This document shows, piece after piece, positions 46,870-57,419 of a stretch of DNA of 64,000 bases; within the stretch, counting starts at the first letter, position 1, and each line of letters starts with the position of its first letter. Position numbers and translations under genes: made by a program. The stretch spans positions 62,001 through 126,000 of the forward strand of contig QANY01013855.1 in assembly GCA_003255025.1 (NCBI GenBank), written 5' to 3'. The stretch is from Datisca glomerata. Lineage: Eukaryota > Streptophyta > Magnoliopsida > Cucurbitales > Datiscaceae. The notes below the pieces were generated by a model, which was not told where the DNA came from, ran no database searches, and saw only the letters and a program-made list of their open reading frames with translations.

Positions 46870-49200
46870 TTTTATAATTCAAACGAAATAACTTTTCAGA
46901 TGGATGGCATTCCATGATTTTTCCAGATCTTCCCTTCTTTCATTGCTAAATGATAATACACACTGCCTCTGATTCCATTGACAATATATGGCCCGTCCCA
47001 GGTTGGTCCAAGCTTTCCTTTTGTTTGGAAGATATTTTTCAAGACTAGGTCTCATTTCTACAATTCCAGTCTTCAGACTCTTTTTCAAAAGTAAGCTCTT
47101 CTCTTCTGATTATAGTAGGTCATCTGGATTAGAGCCGTCTCTCTTCGTTCCTTCCAAAAGATCAAGATTTTCAAAAGCTCCTCATTTTGTTGCTCACTCA
47201 ATCCTGATTTCATAGTAGGGCTCCCAATTTCAGCTGAAATTATTGCTTTCATTCCGTATGTCAGGGAGAAAGGAGTTTCACCTGTTATTTTCCTGGGAGT
47301 AGTTTTGTATGCCCATAATACTACTTGTAACTCTTCTACCCATTTTTCTTTGGTCGTTTCTAGTCGTGTTTTCACACTTTCAAGTATAATGCGGTTTGAA
47401 CTTTCAGCTTGACCATTCCCATACAGGTAATATGGTGTATAAAATTGATTAATAATTCTTAAGCCTTCACAAAAAGCCTTGACCGTCTTCCGTGTGAATT
47501 GAAGTTCATTGTCAGAGACAAGTACTCGAGGAATTTCATATCTACACATTATATTCTTCCCTAAGAATCCCTTTATTTATTCTTCTTGTATCCTCGAGAA
47601 TGCATCGCCTTCGATCCACTTAGTGAAGTAATCTTTTGCAACCAACAGAAAACTTTTTTGCGCTAGTGCCATGGGAAGCGGGTCGACAATGTCAAAGGCC
47701 CATTGCATGAACGGCCATGGGTTCGCCATGGTATTGAGTTCTCCAAGTTCCATTTTGGCTATAGGAGCAAAGCGTTGACATTTTTCACGGTTTCTCGCAT
47801 ATTTCTTGGCATTTTGATGTATTTGGGTCAATAATACCCTTCGTTCAATACTTTGTCAGCTAATGATCTTCCCCTGGTATGGTTTTCACATATTCCTTCG
47901 TGGATTTCAGTTGACACATACTAGGCTTCTTTCTCCCTTAGACATTTTAAATATGGACCTGAAAAAGACCTTTTACATAATAACCCGTTAATTAAGGTGT
48001 ACCTCACACTTTAGTGCTGGAATTTCCTTGCTTGAAGTTTGTCTTCAAGTAACGCCCCATTTTCTAAGTAACGGATTATATCATCCTACCAGGTAGGTTC
48101 TATTTCGATCTCTACATCTGCTACATCGTTCAATGAGAGTGAAATACTTGGCTTTTCGAGAAATTTCATTGGCAAGCTCCTCCTGTCGGGAGTAGTAGTG
48201 ATGACCCCAGGTTTGCTAATGCATCCGCATGTCCGCTCTCTGTTCTTGGGATCTGATGAATTTCGTAACTTTTCAGCAGACTCAATAACTCCTTTGTCTG
48301 TTGCAAGTAGTTTATCATTCTTTCATCTTACGCTGTAAATTCTCCCATAACTTCTTTCACAATTAACATTAAATCACATAATATTTTCACATTTGTTTCC
48401 TTAAATCCCCGTAGCAAGGTGATTCCCTCTATTAAGGCTTCATACTCTACTTCGTTATTTGACGCATTAAAACTGAAAGAGATAGAGTGCTATTTCTCCA
48501 AATGGGGTATGTACTACTACTCCTGCTCCAGCTCCTTTGTTGTTTGAGGCTCCATCAACATACAATTTCTTGGGCCCTCTTTCTTCCTTGATTTGAGATC
48601 CGTTGTCGACTTCCCTTCCATCATTGGTAAAGTCTACTACAAAGCCAACCAGTACCTTCCCTTTGATTTATGTCCTTGGCTCATAATGGATTTCATATTG
48701 AACAAGTTCAATTGCCCACTTCTCCATTCTCCTGCTTACTTCAGGAGAGTGCAATAGGTCCTAATAGGTGAGTCTGTTAGCACTTTTATGCTGTATGCTT
48801 GGAAGTAGGGTCTTAGCTTTCTCGCAGCAGTTACAACGACCAATGTCAATTTCTCCATTCTTTTATATCTAGTCTCGGCTACCACCAGACTTTTTACTTA
48901 TAGAGTACACGGGTTTCCGTTTCATTTCCTCTTCTCTGATGAGGATGGCACTAACAACCATTTATGACACAACTACCTACATAAGTAGCTATTCACCTGG
49001 TACTAGTTTTGATAACAACCGGGGGGTTGGTAAGTACTCCTTTATTTTGTTGAAGACATCTTCATATTCTTCGTCCTACCTGTCAACGGAATTCTTTCTT
49101 AACTTTGTGAAGAAGGTTATACACTTATCCGTTGATTTTGAGAGAAATCTATTTAGGGCCTCCAATCTTCCCGTCAAGCCTTGTATCTCCTTATGATTTT
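46870..49200 (-). pseudogene. Ty3/gypsy Pol relic: RT end, RNase H and integrase
   Basis: Minus-strand reading from 49200 gives IQGLTGRLEALN and RFLSKSTDKC (RT end), then decayed RNase H near 48000-48900. The integrase core follows at 47577-47831 (EKCQRF, WPFMQWAFDIV, KDYFTKWIE) and 47085-47549 (LVSDNELQFT with the second Asp kept, NGQAESSNR with the Glu kept, YGMKAIISAEIG). The tail near 46980-47010 carries a frame-shifted GPYIV block. Stops and frameshifts make it dead. Its integrase is related to that at 403-852 but distinct. Confidence 0.85.
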
Positions 49201-49229
49201 TATGGAACTTTATGTTGTGAATTTCCTAT

Positions 49230-50020
49230 AGTGCAAGTGTACACTGTCGTCGTCAAGTAATAAATTTTTATAAAATAGAGTATCATCCACAAGATTAATT
49301 GATATTAATAATTAAAATTAACTAAATCTTAATTCTACTTGAAAATGTTGAAAAGTTAGGATTTTTAATTAAAGTATAACGATAAAGATTTGACAAAGAT
49401 AAAATTGATTAGTTAAAGCTCTATTTTTTTTATTTCACCAAACCAAACATGCTCTAAATTCCAATTCTCAATCAATTAACGTTTATTCAAAACATTGATA
49501 GCAAACTTCTCTAATATAATTATCTATATTTCTCAAGCATCGATAATCATGAATAAAAAATATGAATCATACATCTCTATCAAGATTCAATATAATGAAA
49601 CTCATTAAACACAAGAAATTATAGTTGCTACACTAGATTCATAATTATCTCTAACTTATGAAATTCTAATGGTGTTATAAACAAAGAGCATGTTCAATCA
49701 TCACTTCTCAGTCTCAGAATTAAAACCAAAATCATGCAATAGTTAGCCAGACAATCACAAGCATTAAGAACGGATTATAACACTTAATAATACTAAATAA
49801 ATATTGATTGAATTAAAAATCAATATTTATGAACAATCATGGTTTTGCTATATCGTAGCCCTAGATAAAAAAATTAGAACATAATGAAATAAGAAATCAT
49901 TCTATTAATATTCATAAACATAGAGAAAGAAGGGAAGAAAAACTAGTTTTGAGGATGGAATTGAAGTTGAAAATTATTTCCGAGTTCGATCTTCTTGTTC
50001 TCCTCTCCAACTTTGAAAGT
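49230..50020. other. AT-rich stretch inside the broken gypsy relic
   Basis: This lies between two parts of what was one RT/RNase H region. It is AT-rich with no recognisable domain; the left end reads AGTGCAAGTGTACACTGTCG. It may be an inserted element or filler at a rearrangement. Confidence 0.35.
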
Positions 50021-50021
50021 T

Positions 50022-50606
50022 GGCTTCATTAGAGAAGTAGATTTCCTGAGTGGCTCGCCAATGTAATTATGGTGAAGAAAAAGAATGGAAAATGGAGAAT
50101 CAATGTGAACTTTACCGATCTGAATAAAACTTGCTCTAAAGATAATTATCCGCTACCAAGAATAGACCAGATGGTGGATGCGACTTTAGGACATGAACTC
50201 CTCAGCTTCATGGATGCCTTCTCCCGATATAACCAGGTGAAGATGTTCTAACGTCATAAAAAACCTCATTTATAATTGAACAGTGTATTTTTTGTTATAA
50301 GGTAATACTATTTGGACTTAAAAATGCAGGTGCAACTTATCAAAGGCTTGTGAACAAAAATTTTCAAGAACAAATTAGGAAGACCATGGAAGTTTATGTG
50401 GACGATATGTTAGTCAAAAGTTGTAAAGGGGAAGACTACATCAGAGATCTTGATGAGACCTTCTCAATTTTAAGAGAAAGCTTTATGAAGCTAAATTTGG
50501 AGAAGTGCACATTCAGCGTTGCACAGGAAAATTTCTGGACCATTTAATAGGCAGCAGGGAATCGAAGTTAACTTAGACTAGGTAAGAGGCCATTTATGGA
50601 GGTGAA
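50022..50606 (+). pseudogene. Ty3/gypsy RT piece in inverted orientation
   Basis: The plus strand reads EWLANVIMVKKKNGKWRINV, then FTDLNKTCSKDNYPLPRIDQ, HELLSFMDAFSRYNQ, LFGLKNAGATYQRLVN and the catalytic box VYVDDMLVKS, then KLNLEKCTFSVAQ and, after a shift, SRGIEVNLD. It ends at a frame-shifted PFMEVK. That end would be followed in an intact element within a few residues by the IQGLTGR start of the minus-strand relic at 49195. The catalytic YVDD box is intact, but stops and frameshifts are present. Confidence 0.85.
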
Positions 50607-50809
50607 GTGATGAATGTATTTTTCACTCATAATTTAAATAATCTTAACCTTATTTTTGTTAGTTCTTTTAGATTTATTGATTGATTTATGTTTATTTTTG
50701 TTTCTATCTTGTAGATTTGATATTCAATTGCATTTGAATTGAAAAAATGGAAGTTAAGTCAAAAATTCAAAAATATCGCAAAAAGAACGGAATTGGGAAG
50801 GAAGGTCAG

Positions 50810-50940
50810 CGTCGCAACACTGGTAGTATAGAATGCCAGGGTCGCGGCGCTGGCTTCCCAGCGTCGTGATGTTGGCACGTGATAGATTGGGCAGTGTCAC
50901 GACGTTGGATCCCACCGTCGCGATGCTAACGCGATTTTAT
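50810..50940. repeat. Cluster of GTCGCGACG-like repeats
   Basis: Five phrases of the type AGCGTCGCGACGCTGG, with small changes, recur every 20-35 bases at about 50807, 50841, 50860, 50894 and 50921. The shared core is close to the palindrome CGTCGCGACG, unusual in this AT-rich neighbourhood. I recognise no named element. Confidence 0.7.
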
Positions 50941-51229
50941 ATTTTTTTTATGAGTTTTTTGCTCAAATATAATCTTTGACGAATCCTAGTGTATAAATAG
51001 AATATCTTAGAGTTTTAGAAAGGTCTTTGGACATTTTCTGAATGTGGGAGGCAAAGGAGAAGAAATAATTTTAAAATTATATTATAAAATTATTGCTCAC
51101 TCACACCTTGTACTTATATATACCCTAGTATAACCCTAACCCCATTTTCATCATTGATCAAGCAATCTCGACCCTCAATTTAGTTTCACTCACACTACAT
51201 GCATATACACCTTAAACTAACATTTAACC

Positions 51230-51233
<4 letters not shown>

Positions 51234-51262
<29 letters not shown>
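51234..51262. repeat. (TA)n microsatellite next to an undetermined base
   Basis: About 29 bases of TA repeat. An N at 51269 sits exactly at the joint to the CT-rich tract, so the joint is not reliably assembled. Confidence 0.9.
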
Positions 51263-51267
<5 letters not shown>

Positions 51268-51269
51268 GN

Positions 51270-51800
51270 CTCTCTCTCTCTGATTCTCGCTGATTTTTGT
51301 TACCTCTATTTCTGTTCTCCTTCTTTTTTTTTATTCTCTGCTTCTCCCTCTTTTACTTCGTCTACCTCTCCCTGTTTCCTCCCCTCTCTATTTGTTTCTT
51401 CTCCTTTCTACTTCTTCTCTGTAACCATTTGTTGCTCTCCCTCCCTCTGTTTTTCTTTTCTTTCCCCTCTCTGTTTCTTTCTCCTTCTCATTCTCTCTCT
51501 CTCTCTCTCTCTGACTCTCTCTACATCCTTCTTCTTTCTCTCTCTCTCTCCCTTTGCTTCTGCCATCACTGGTGGTTTATCACCGAGGCTCCTTTTCCCC
51601 TTCGCTATGTTTTCCTTTCTCTCGTCCTCTGTTTTTCTCTCTCTGCTTCTCTCTATCTTTGTCTCTCTCTGCTTCTCTTTATCTCTATCTCTCTCTCTGC
51701 ATCTCTCTTCATCCCTCTCTCCATTCCCCTCTTTGTTTTCTCTCCTTCTCGTTTTATCTCTCTCTCTTCCCCTCCCTGTTTCTCGTGTTTTCTGTTCTGC
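51270..51800 (+). repeat. 530-base polypyrimidine (CT-rich) tract
   Basis: Almost all bases on the plus strand are C or T, with repeated TCTCTCTC and TTCTCCTTCT stretches. Long open frames on both strands here (for example Ser/Leu/Phe-rich on the plus strand) are by-products of composition, not genes. Confidence 0.9.
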
Positions 51801-51824
51801 AACTGGTTTTGCAACCAGCTGCTC

Positions 51825-51925
51825 GGCCCTAAACCGGTTCATCACGAACCAAACCGGTTCAGCCTACTCGGACCGGTCCATCAGATAAAATCAAATCGGA
51901 CTGGTCCGAACCAGCCCAGTCTGAA
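51825..51925. repeat. Cluster of AACCGGTT / ACCGGTCC repeats
   Basis: Six phrases sharing CCGGTTC, CCGGTCC or its decayed form CTGGTCC lie at about 51833, 51854, 51871, 51899 and nearby. Each is centred on the palindrome ACCGGT. They directly follow the polypyrimidine tract. Confidence 0.65.
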
Positions 51926-52689
51926 CCTTTTGACCCGAAGCTTTATCTTTTGACTCTGGACCCGATATATTGTTTTCCGATCTCATTCTGACCGTTTTGC
52001 ACTGTTTTAATTAAATATGTATTTTTTATTTAATTGATATTAAAAATGTGTTTATATTATTTTATTTCAAAATAATTTAGTGATTATATTTTTTGGGGAT
52101 TTCAGGTCATTAATTATTCAATTTATTCTTCCGCTTCAAGTAAGTGGGCTTATATAATGATGTGACTCCTATTGTTATAAATGTATATGTTTTGTGTAAG
52201 TGAAATTATATCGTAATGTGACCCATGTGTGATAAATATATAAGCTTGTGTAAGTGAATTTACATGTGTTATTCTCATCAGCTTTAATTGTCTACAAGCA
52301 TGTTACTTTCATAAATATGTTTGCGTAAATTGACTTATATAACGATGTGACTCTGCTGTTATATTTGTATCATGTATTTATTATATGTTTAACCATTTTT
52401 TGATAATGATTATATTTTGGTTAACATTTTAGTAATTGATTTATGTTCAGTTATTAATGTGATTATCATGAGATAAATGTCTGAGTATGACTGATTTTGT
52501 GTAGTATGATATCATGTTTGATTCTGTTATATGTATCAGTATGCATTACATGATTAATTTTTGTCATACGTTGGATTCTGCAAGTTATGAGGTTAATTCA
52601 TTCAAGTGGTAATTAAGCAAAATATGAACTTAAGCATGATCTTTAGTTAACAAGGAATCAGGATTGTTCATGTTATGTTCTGTTAAACG

Positions 52690-52890
52690 AATGGGTGTCA
52701 TCTGTTCATGCTTCATCATACATAGGGTGTCATCTGTTCATGTTTTGGTCATTCATTGGGTGTCATCTGTAAATATTTTCCGTCACTCATGAGGTGTCAT
52801 CTGTTCACATTTTTTTGTCACCTATGAGTGCCATCTGTTCTGTCACCCAATGAGTGTCATCTGTTAAGTCGCCCGATGTGTGCGATCTGT
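52690..52890 (+). repeat. Irregular tandem repeats with TGTCATCTGTT core
   Basis: About eight copies of a phrase like GGGTGTCATCTGTTCATG, 20 to 50 bases apart, with variants such as GAGTGCCATCTGTTC and GTGTGCGATCTGTTTC. No function is evident. Confidence 0.8.
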
Positions 52891-53221
52891 TTCGTCGCCC
52901 AATTCGTCATGGTGAGGTCCTCTCTATACACCGGAGCTCCTTCTTTTCTTTCATTGAATCAATGCTATTGTTAACTTGTACAGTTCACCCTCTTTGGCTC
53001 TACCCATGAATTATCTAGGAATCGGTCTTTCACAACGAGATCTACCTATACAGTAACGGTATTTAATTAGGAAGATTAGCTGGGTAGCTGACCCTCTTAA
53101 TCCGTTCTTGTAAGAATAAGGGAATAATCCTTCTGTTAAATAGGATTTCCTCTGCTTAATGGATAAGCATTTGTTACCAATGGGGTTTGAGACACGTGTT
53201 ATCTGCGTGCTATGTTAAGCC

Positions 53222-53350
53222 ATGTCATGATCAAGTACATTACTTTATTGCATTTATGTTATATGTCAAGTTCAGTTATGTTATGTCATGATCAGTACGT
53301 TACTTTATTTCATTTATGTTATATGTTAAGTTCAGTTATGTTATGTCATG
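53222..53350 (+). repeat. Two tandem copies of a ~60-bp unit
   Basis: The unit from GTCATGATCAAGTACATTAC to TTCAGTTATGTTAT appears twice in a row (61 and 60 bases) and starts a third time. The copies differ by only a few bases, so the duplication is rather recent. Confidence 0.85.
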
Positions 53351-53917
53351 ATTGCATTTATGACATGTGGATGCATGTTTATTATGTGAGTCTGCTTACT
53401 GAGTATTTTAAAATACTCATTCCCCCATAGTTATTTATGATGCAGGTGGTGATGGCGAGCAGTATGAGTGGAAGACTGCCATAACCAATTAGATCAGATG
53501 AATTTATGTTTTCAGTTTATGATTTGATTAAAAACTTAGGAAAACATTTTCTGTTACACTTGGTTATTCAAGTAATTTATTTTACGATATGATTTTCTAC
53601 GAATTATGATGAGTGAAAGTTTCATGGTTTATGGATTTCAAGTTTTGACGTTATTTCAGAATTTAATTCAGTTTTTCAAGGTTTTATTAATTATGCATTT
53701 AAGACACTTTATCGCTTCCGCTATTTTATGATTAAGATTCTGATTATGGATAAGTTTAATGCTTGCGCTATTTAAGGTCAGGGTTTTTCCCATCATGGTA
53801 AATTAGTAATTTTCAATTTGGGAATTTTACCAAAATTAGGGTTTGTTTCTAATTGGAGATTTCAAAATTGTGAAATTGCACGTATGTTTAACCCTCGGAG
53901 ATCGGGGCGTCACAGAG

Positions 53918-56900
53918 TTGCTCTTTCATCCTTCACTGAATAGGTTCTCTTGATCATTTTACCTTATATGCAGGATTCACACGTGGGTAGTAATTCCACA
54001 CGTAAGGTTTGCAATGGATCAATAATTGTAAGTTTTTTAATCTTGTCTAGCTAATGTGACCAAGAGCAAGTGCCACAAGTAGGTTAGATCGATTAGTGGT
54101 TACATGGTCTACAATCCACGAAAAAATAGAGTAATGCACATAGCATGATTCAGTTACAAGTAATGCACCTTTGGATTTCATCTCCTTGAGATAATCCGGG
54201 CAGTTGCATTTTTAATGAACAGTGACTCTGTAATAATGACACTTATCTTTCGACTTGTCCACGTTCGTAGGACCCTTGCCTTTCGTAGCTTTTGAGTTCG
54301 CCTTCTTAGATTTCTTCGGGCATCTCTTGTATTTCTTTTTAGCACCAGAGGTGGAAAGACTTCCTTTCAGTAAAGTTTGCCTCTCCACTTTTCCTTATGC
54401 TCTTCAGAAATAGGGTCTCAGCAGCTTACAACTTTTTCTTGAGTTCCAAAAGAGAGTACATCAACTTATTCATCGAATAATTAAGTTTGAAGTTATCAAA
54501 AGTATCTGGCAATATTTCAGGGATCATATCAACTTGGGTATCGCCATCTACCTCAACTCCCATGATCTCCATCTCATTCAGATAACTAATGATCAGCATC
54601 AATGTTCTCTGACAGGAGTTCTGGGTTTCATCTGACCGTTCATGAAGTTTCGCACATCGGCTTGTTTGGTTTGACGATCCTGATTCCTGAACATTTCACT
54701 GTTGTTCTATCAGCGGCGGTCTCCGTGTTCTGAAGTTGTTGTTGCAACACATTCTTAACCGATGCTAAGATGTAACATCTGGCGATCTCATGAGAACGCA
54801 GCCAAGACACTTAGGCATCATTTTCCTCTTGAGAGTGATTCGACAACAGGCTCAAGGGGATAACGGGTGGTGAGCATAAACTTGTGCTTTTCTAACTTCA
54901 GTATGATATCGAGGTTATGTTTCCCATCAACGTAATTTTCACTAGTGAGTTTATTTTCATTCAAGATTGTTGAGAGTGGGGATAAAGACATGATTACTGA
55001 AGAAAATAAGTAAAGTGAAGTAATTAAATGCTTAATCATTTAGGAAAGTATGACGTATGATGCAAATACTTAAATTGGTAAACATTTGAGAAAAATATAC
55101 TTCTTCCATGATGTTATGATCAACAATGATAGCTCATCTCATCTAGGGACAACGTCTGAGCAACCTCCTATCACAATGAGACTTTACTCATTTGGTTCAC
55201 GCTTTTCAAGATGTCACTACATCTAGCTCAACCAATCACCAATGGTTTTGCTCACCTTAGCCCCATTGACTAGCTCCAATGAGAGATTCCAATGTGCTTC
55301 GGTCTAAGTTTTTAACCAACGCATCGACTTTAAATGTTGCTATGAACTAACGGTCCATCTAAGAACCAACTCATTCAGATAACTAATGATCGGCTTGTTT
55401 GGTTTGATGATCCTGATTCCTGAACATTTCACTGATGTTCTATCAGCGGCGGTCTTCGTGTTCTGAAGTTGTTGTTGCAACACATTCTTAACTGATGCTA
55501 AGATGTAACATCTAGCGATCTCATGAGAACGCAGCCAAGAAGCTTAGGCATCATTTTCCTCTTGAGAGTGATTCGACAATAGGCTCAAGGGGATAACGGG
55601 TGGTGAGCACGAACTTGTGCTTTTCTAACTTCAGTATGATATCGAGGTTATGTTTCCAATCAACGTAATTTTCACTAGTGAGTTTGTTTTCATTCAAGAT
55701 TGTTGAGAGTGGGGATAAAGACATGATTACTGAAGAAAATAAATAAAGTGATGTAAGTAAATGCTTAATCATTTAGGAAAGTATGACGTATGACGCAAAT
55801 ACTTAAATTGTTAAACATTTAAGAAAAATATACTTCTTCCATGATCTTATGATCAACAATGATAGCTCATCTCATCTAGGGACAACGTCTGAGCAACCTC
55901 CTATCACAATGAGACTTTACTCATTTGGTTCACGCTTCTCAAGATGTCACTATATCTAGCTCAACCAATCACCAATGGTATTGGTCACCTTAGCCCCATT
56001 GACTAGCTCCAATGAGAGATTCCAATGTGCTTCAGTCTAAGTGTTTAACCAACGCATCAACTTTAAATGTTGTTATGAACTAACGGTCCATCTAAGGACA
56101 GTCTCGCCTCACCATTTCTTTTACAAGCTTTAGCTTCGCAAGCAGCTCGATGATTCAAAGCGACACGATTCTCAAGTTTCTTCCACTGAAGAGAGGACCG
56201 CTAGGGAGGCTCTAAATCATTTCTCGTGCCACGATCAAGTTTGCGCTGGGGACCTTGGAAACGTTTCAACGTAAATGACCATCGCACTTAGTTTTTGGAA
56301 AAATTGGACTTTTCTTTGCTTTTACAAAAAATCAAAACTCTTTATAAATTTGAATAGAAAGTTTTTATAAATTTGAATAGAAAGTTTAAAAAATTATAAA
56401 CTTTTATGTAATTTAAAATTTATAACTTTTATGAAATTCGCATTGTATTTAAAAATATAACACATTATAAATTTTAACTATAATTATGCATGTACATGTT
56501 ACAAGGTAATTTGATATTGACATATCTCTATTCCTATATAGCATGATATATGTGGATGCGAGATTAATATTAAAGCAATACATTCAAAATTAACCTGTCT
56601 ATGACTCATTTCTAATTACAACTCATAAAAAAATAAATTATTATAATTTAAATGCTAGTCTTCATGGCGTATGTAAATATCTCATTATCCTTTTGGAAGT
56701 CCCACCTCTATGTAACCCTTTATCAAGGTCCAGTCCCTTTTCCAAATTCAAATTTCAATTTAAAATTAAAATTTCAACAATTTTTACTTTGATAAATAAT
56801 TACCAAGTAAATTAATCAATTGATTTATTTAAAAAATTACAAAAAGAATAATAATTAATTAGTGTTGAAAGTTTACTAAATTAAATAAATTTAATTTTCG

Positions 56901-57404
56901 GGACTGGAATGGGCTTGGGATCATATCCCAAGTCTATCCGAATGATTTGGGTCAAACAACCCTTGCTCATCCCAAACCCTCAACGGGCTAAGTATGTTTG
57001 CACCAGCCCAAGGCCCAACAGGATCTTAGGCGCCCTAGGGTTTCCAAAACCTTAGTGCCGCAGCAATTGGAGAATGGCGGCGCACGCGGGTGGAACGGCA
57101 GAGGCGACGTGGTGACGATGCGGCGGCGGTGGACGACGCGTTCCTCAGGGTGCGGGCGGATACAAATTACATGGAATTTACAATACAACTCTTGGAAAAT
57201 TAAGTTACATAAAATTCTATGCGACAAATCGGCGTACACAAATTCTAAAACAAAAAGAAAACACCTATAACTAAATCGATCGAGATCTATCCATAAAACA
57301 CATTTAAACTTGCTTTGAATCTACCATACAAAAATATATGACAATATCATCATATTCATCCATTCACACGTTCAGGTACAAAATATTCATATTCAAAAAT
57401 CATA
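53918..57404 (-). pseudogene. Copia E-family element, minus-strand internal region (gag and pol remains)
   Basis: From the primer site at 57419 leftward come a leader of about 1.6 kb without frames that I recognise, then Gag starting near 55730 (MSLSPLSTILNENKL, NYVDWKHNLDIILKLE), and near 54230-54290 a zinc-knuckle remnant (KCHYYRVTVHXKCNCP). The protease start WIVD is near 54110. It jumps directly to pre-integrase wording (ALGHIS, then LLPTCESCI near 53970), so most of the protease is deleted. It stops at 53918 at the LTR-like remnant. The wording matches element E at 22.5-23.3 kb, so both belong to one family. Confidence 0.8.
54570..56095 (-). repeat. Tandem duplication of copia gag start (~0.73-0.8 kb unit)
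   Basis: Positions 54574-55365 and 55373-56095 carry the same sequence, including the Gag start and the leader upstream of it. Shared blocks are offset by about 733 bases. The right copy lacks about 66 bases present near 54596-54662. The copies differ at few positions (for example LTTRYPLEP in both, W instead of G after YVD), so the duplication is younger than much of the decay. Confidence 0.85.
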
Positions 57405-57419
57405 GGATCTGATATCAAT
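57405..57419 (-). other. Primer-binding site, minus-strand copia E-family
   Basis: Minus-strand ATTGATATCAGATCC follows the LTR end CCAACA. It resembles TTGGTATCAGAGCC, the initiator tRNA-Met site, with two or three changes. Confidence 0.7.

Larger units (their letters stand above)
51990..53917 (+). repeat. LTR-like remnant (possibly Del/Tekay chromovirus)
   Basis: Wording such as GTCTGCTTACTGAGTATTTT, AAAATACTCATTCCCCC and GATGCAGGTGGTGATGG near 53380-53460, and an end reading GGGGCGTCACAGAGTTG (about 53905-53921), is what long LTRs of Del/Tekay elements look like to me, with the LTR end CA followed by the start of a spacer. The primer site that should follow is missing; copia sequence begins instead. 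The left edge is not visible. The stretch contains local tandem repeats at 52690-52890 and 53222-53350. Confidence 0.4.

Noticed and set aside
51199..51953. Long open frames (over 200 codons) in the CT-rich tract
   Set aside because: They consist of Ser, Leu, Phe and Pro runs from pyrimidine-rich DNA and occur in several frames and on the other strand as Arg/Glu-rich shadows.
56988..57270. GC-rich open frames on both strands
   Set aside because: Short GC island in the copia leader; no domain in any frame and no conservation evidence.
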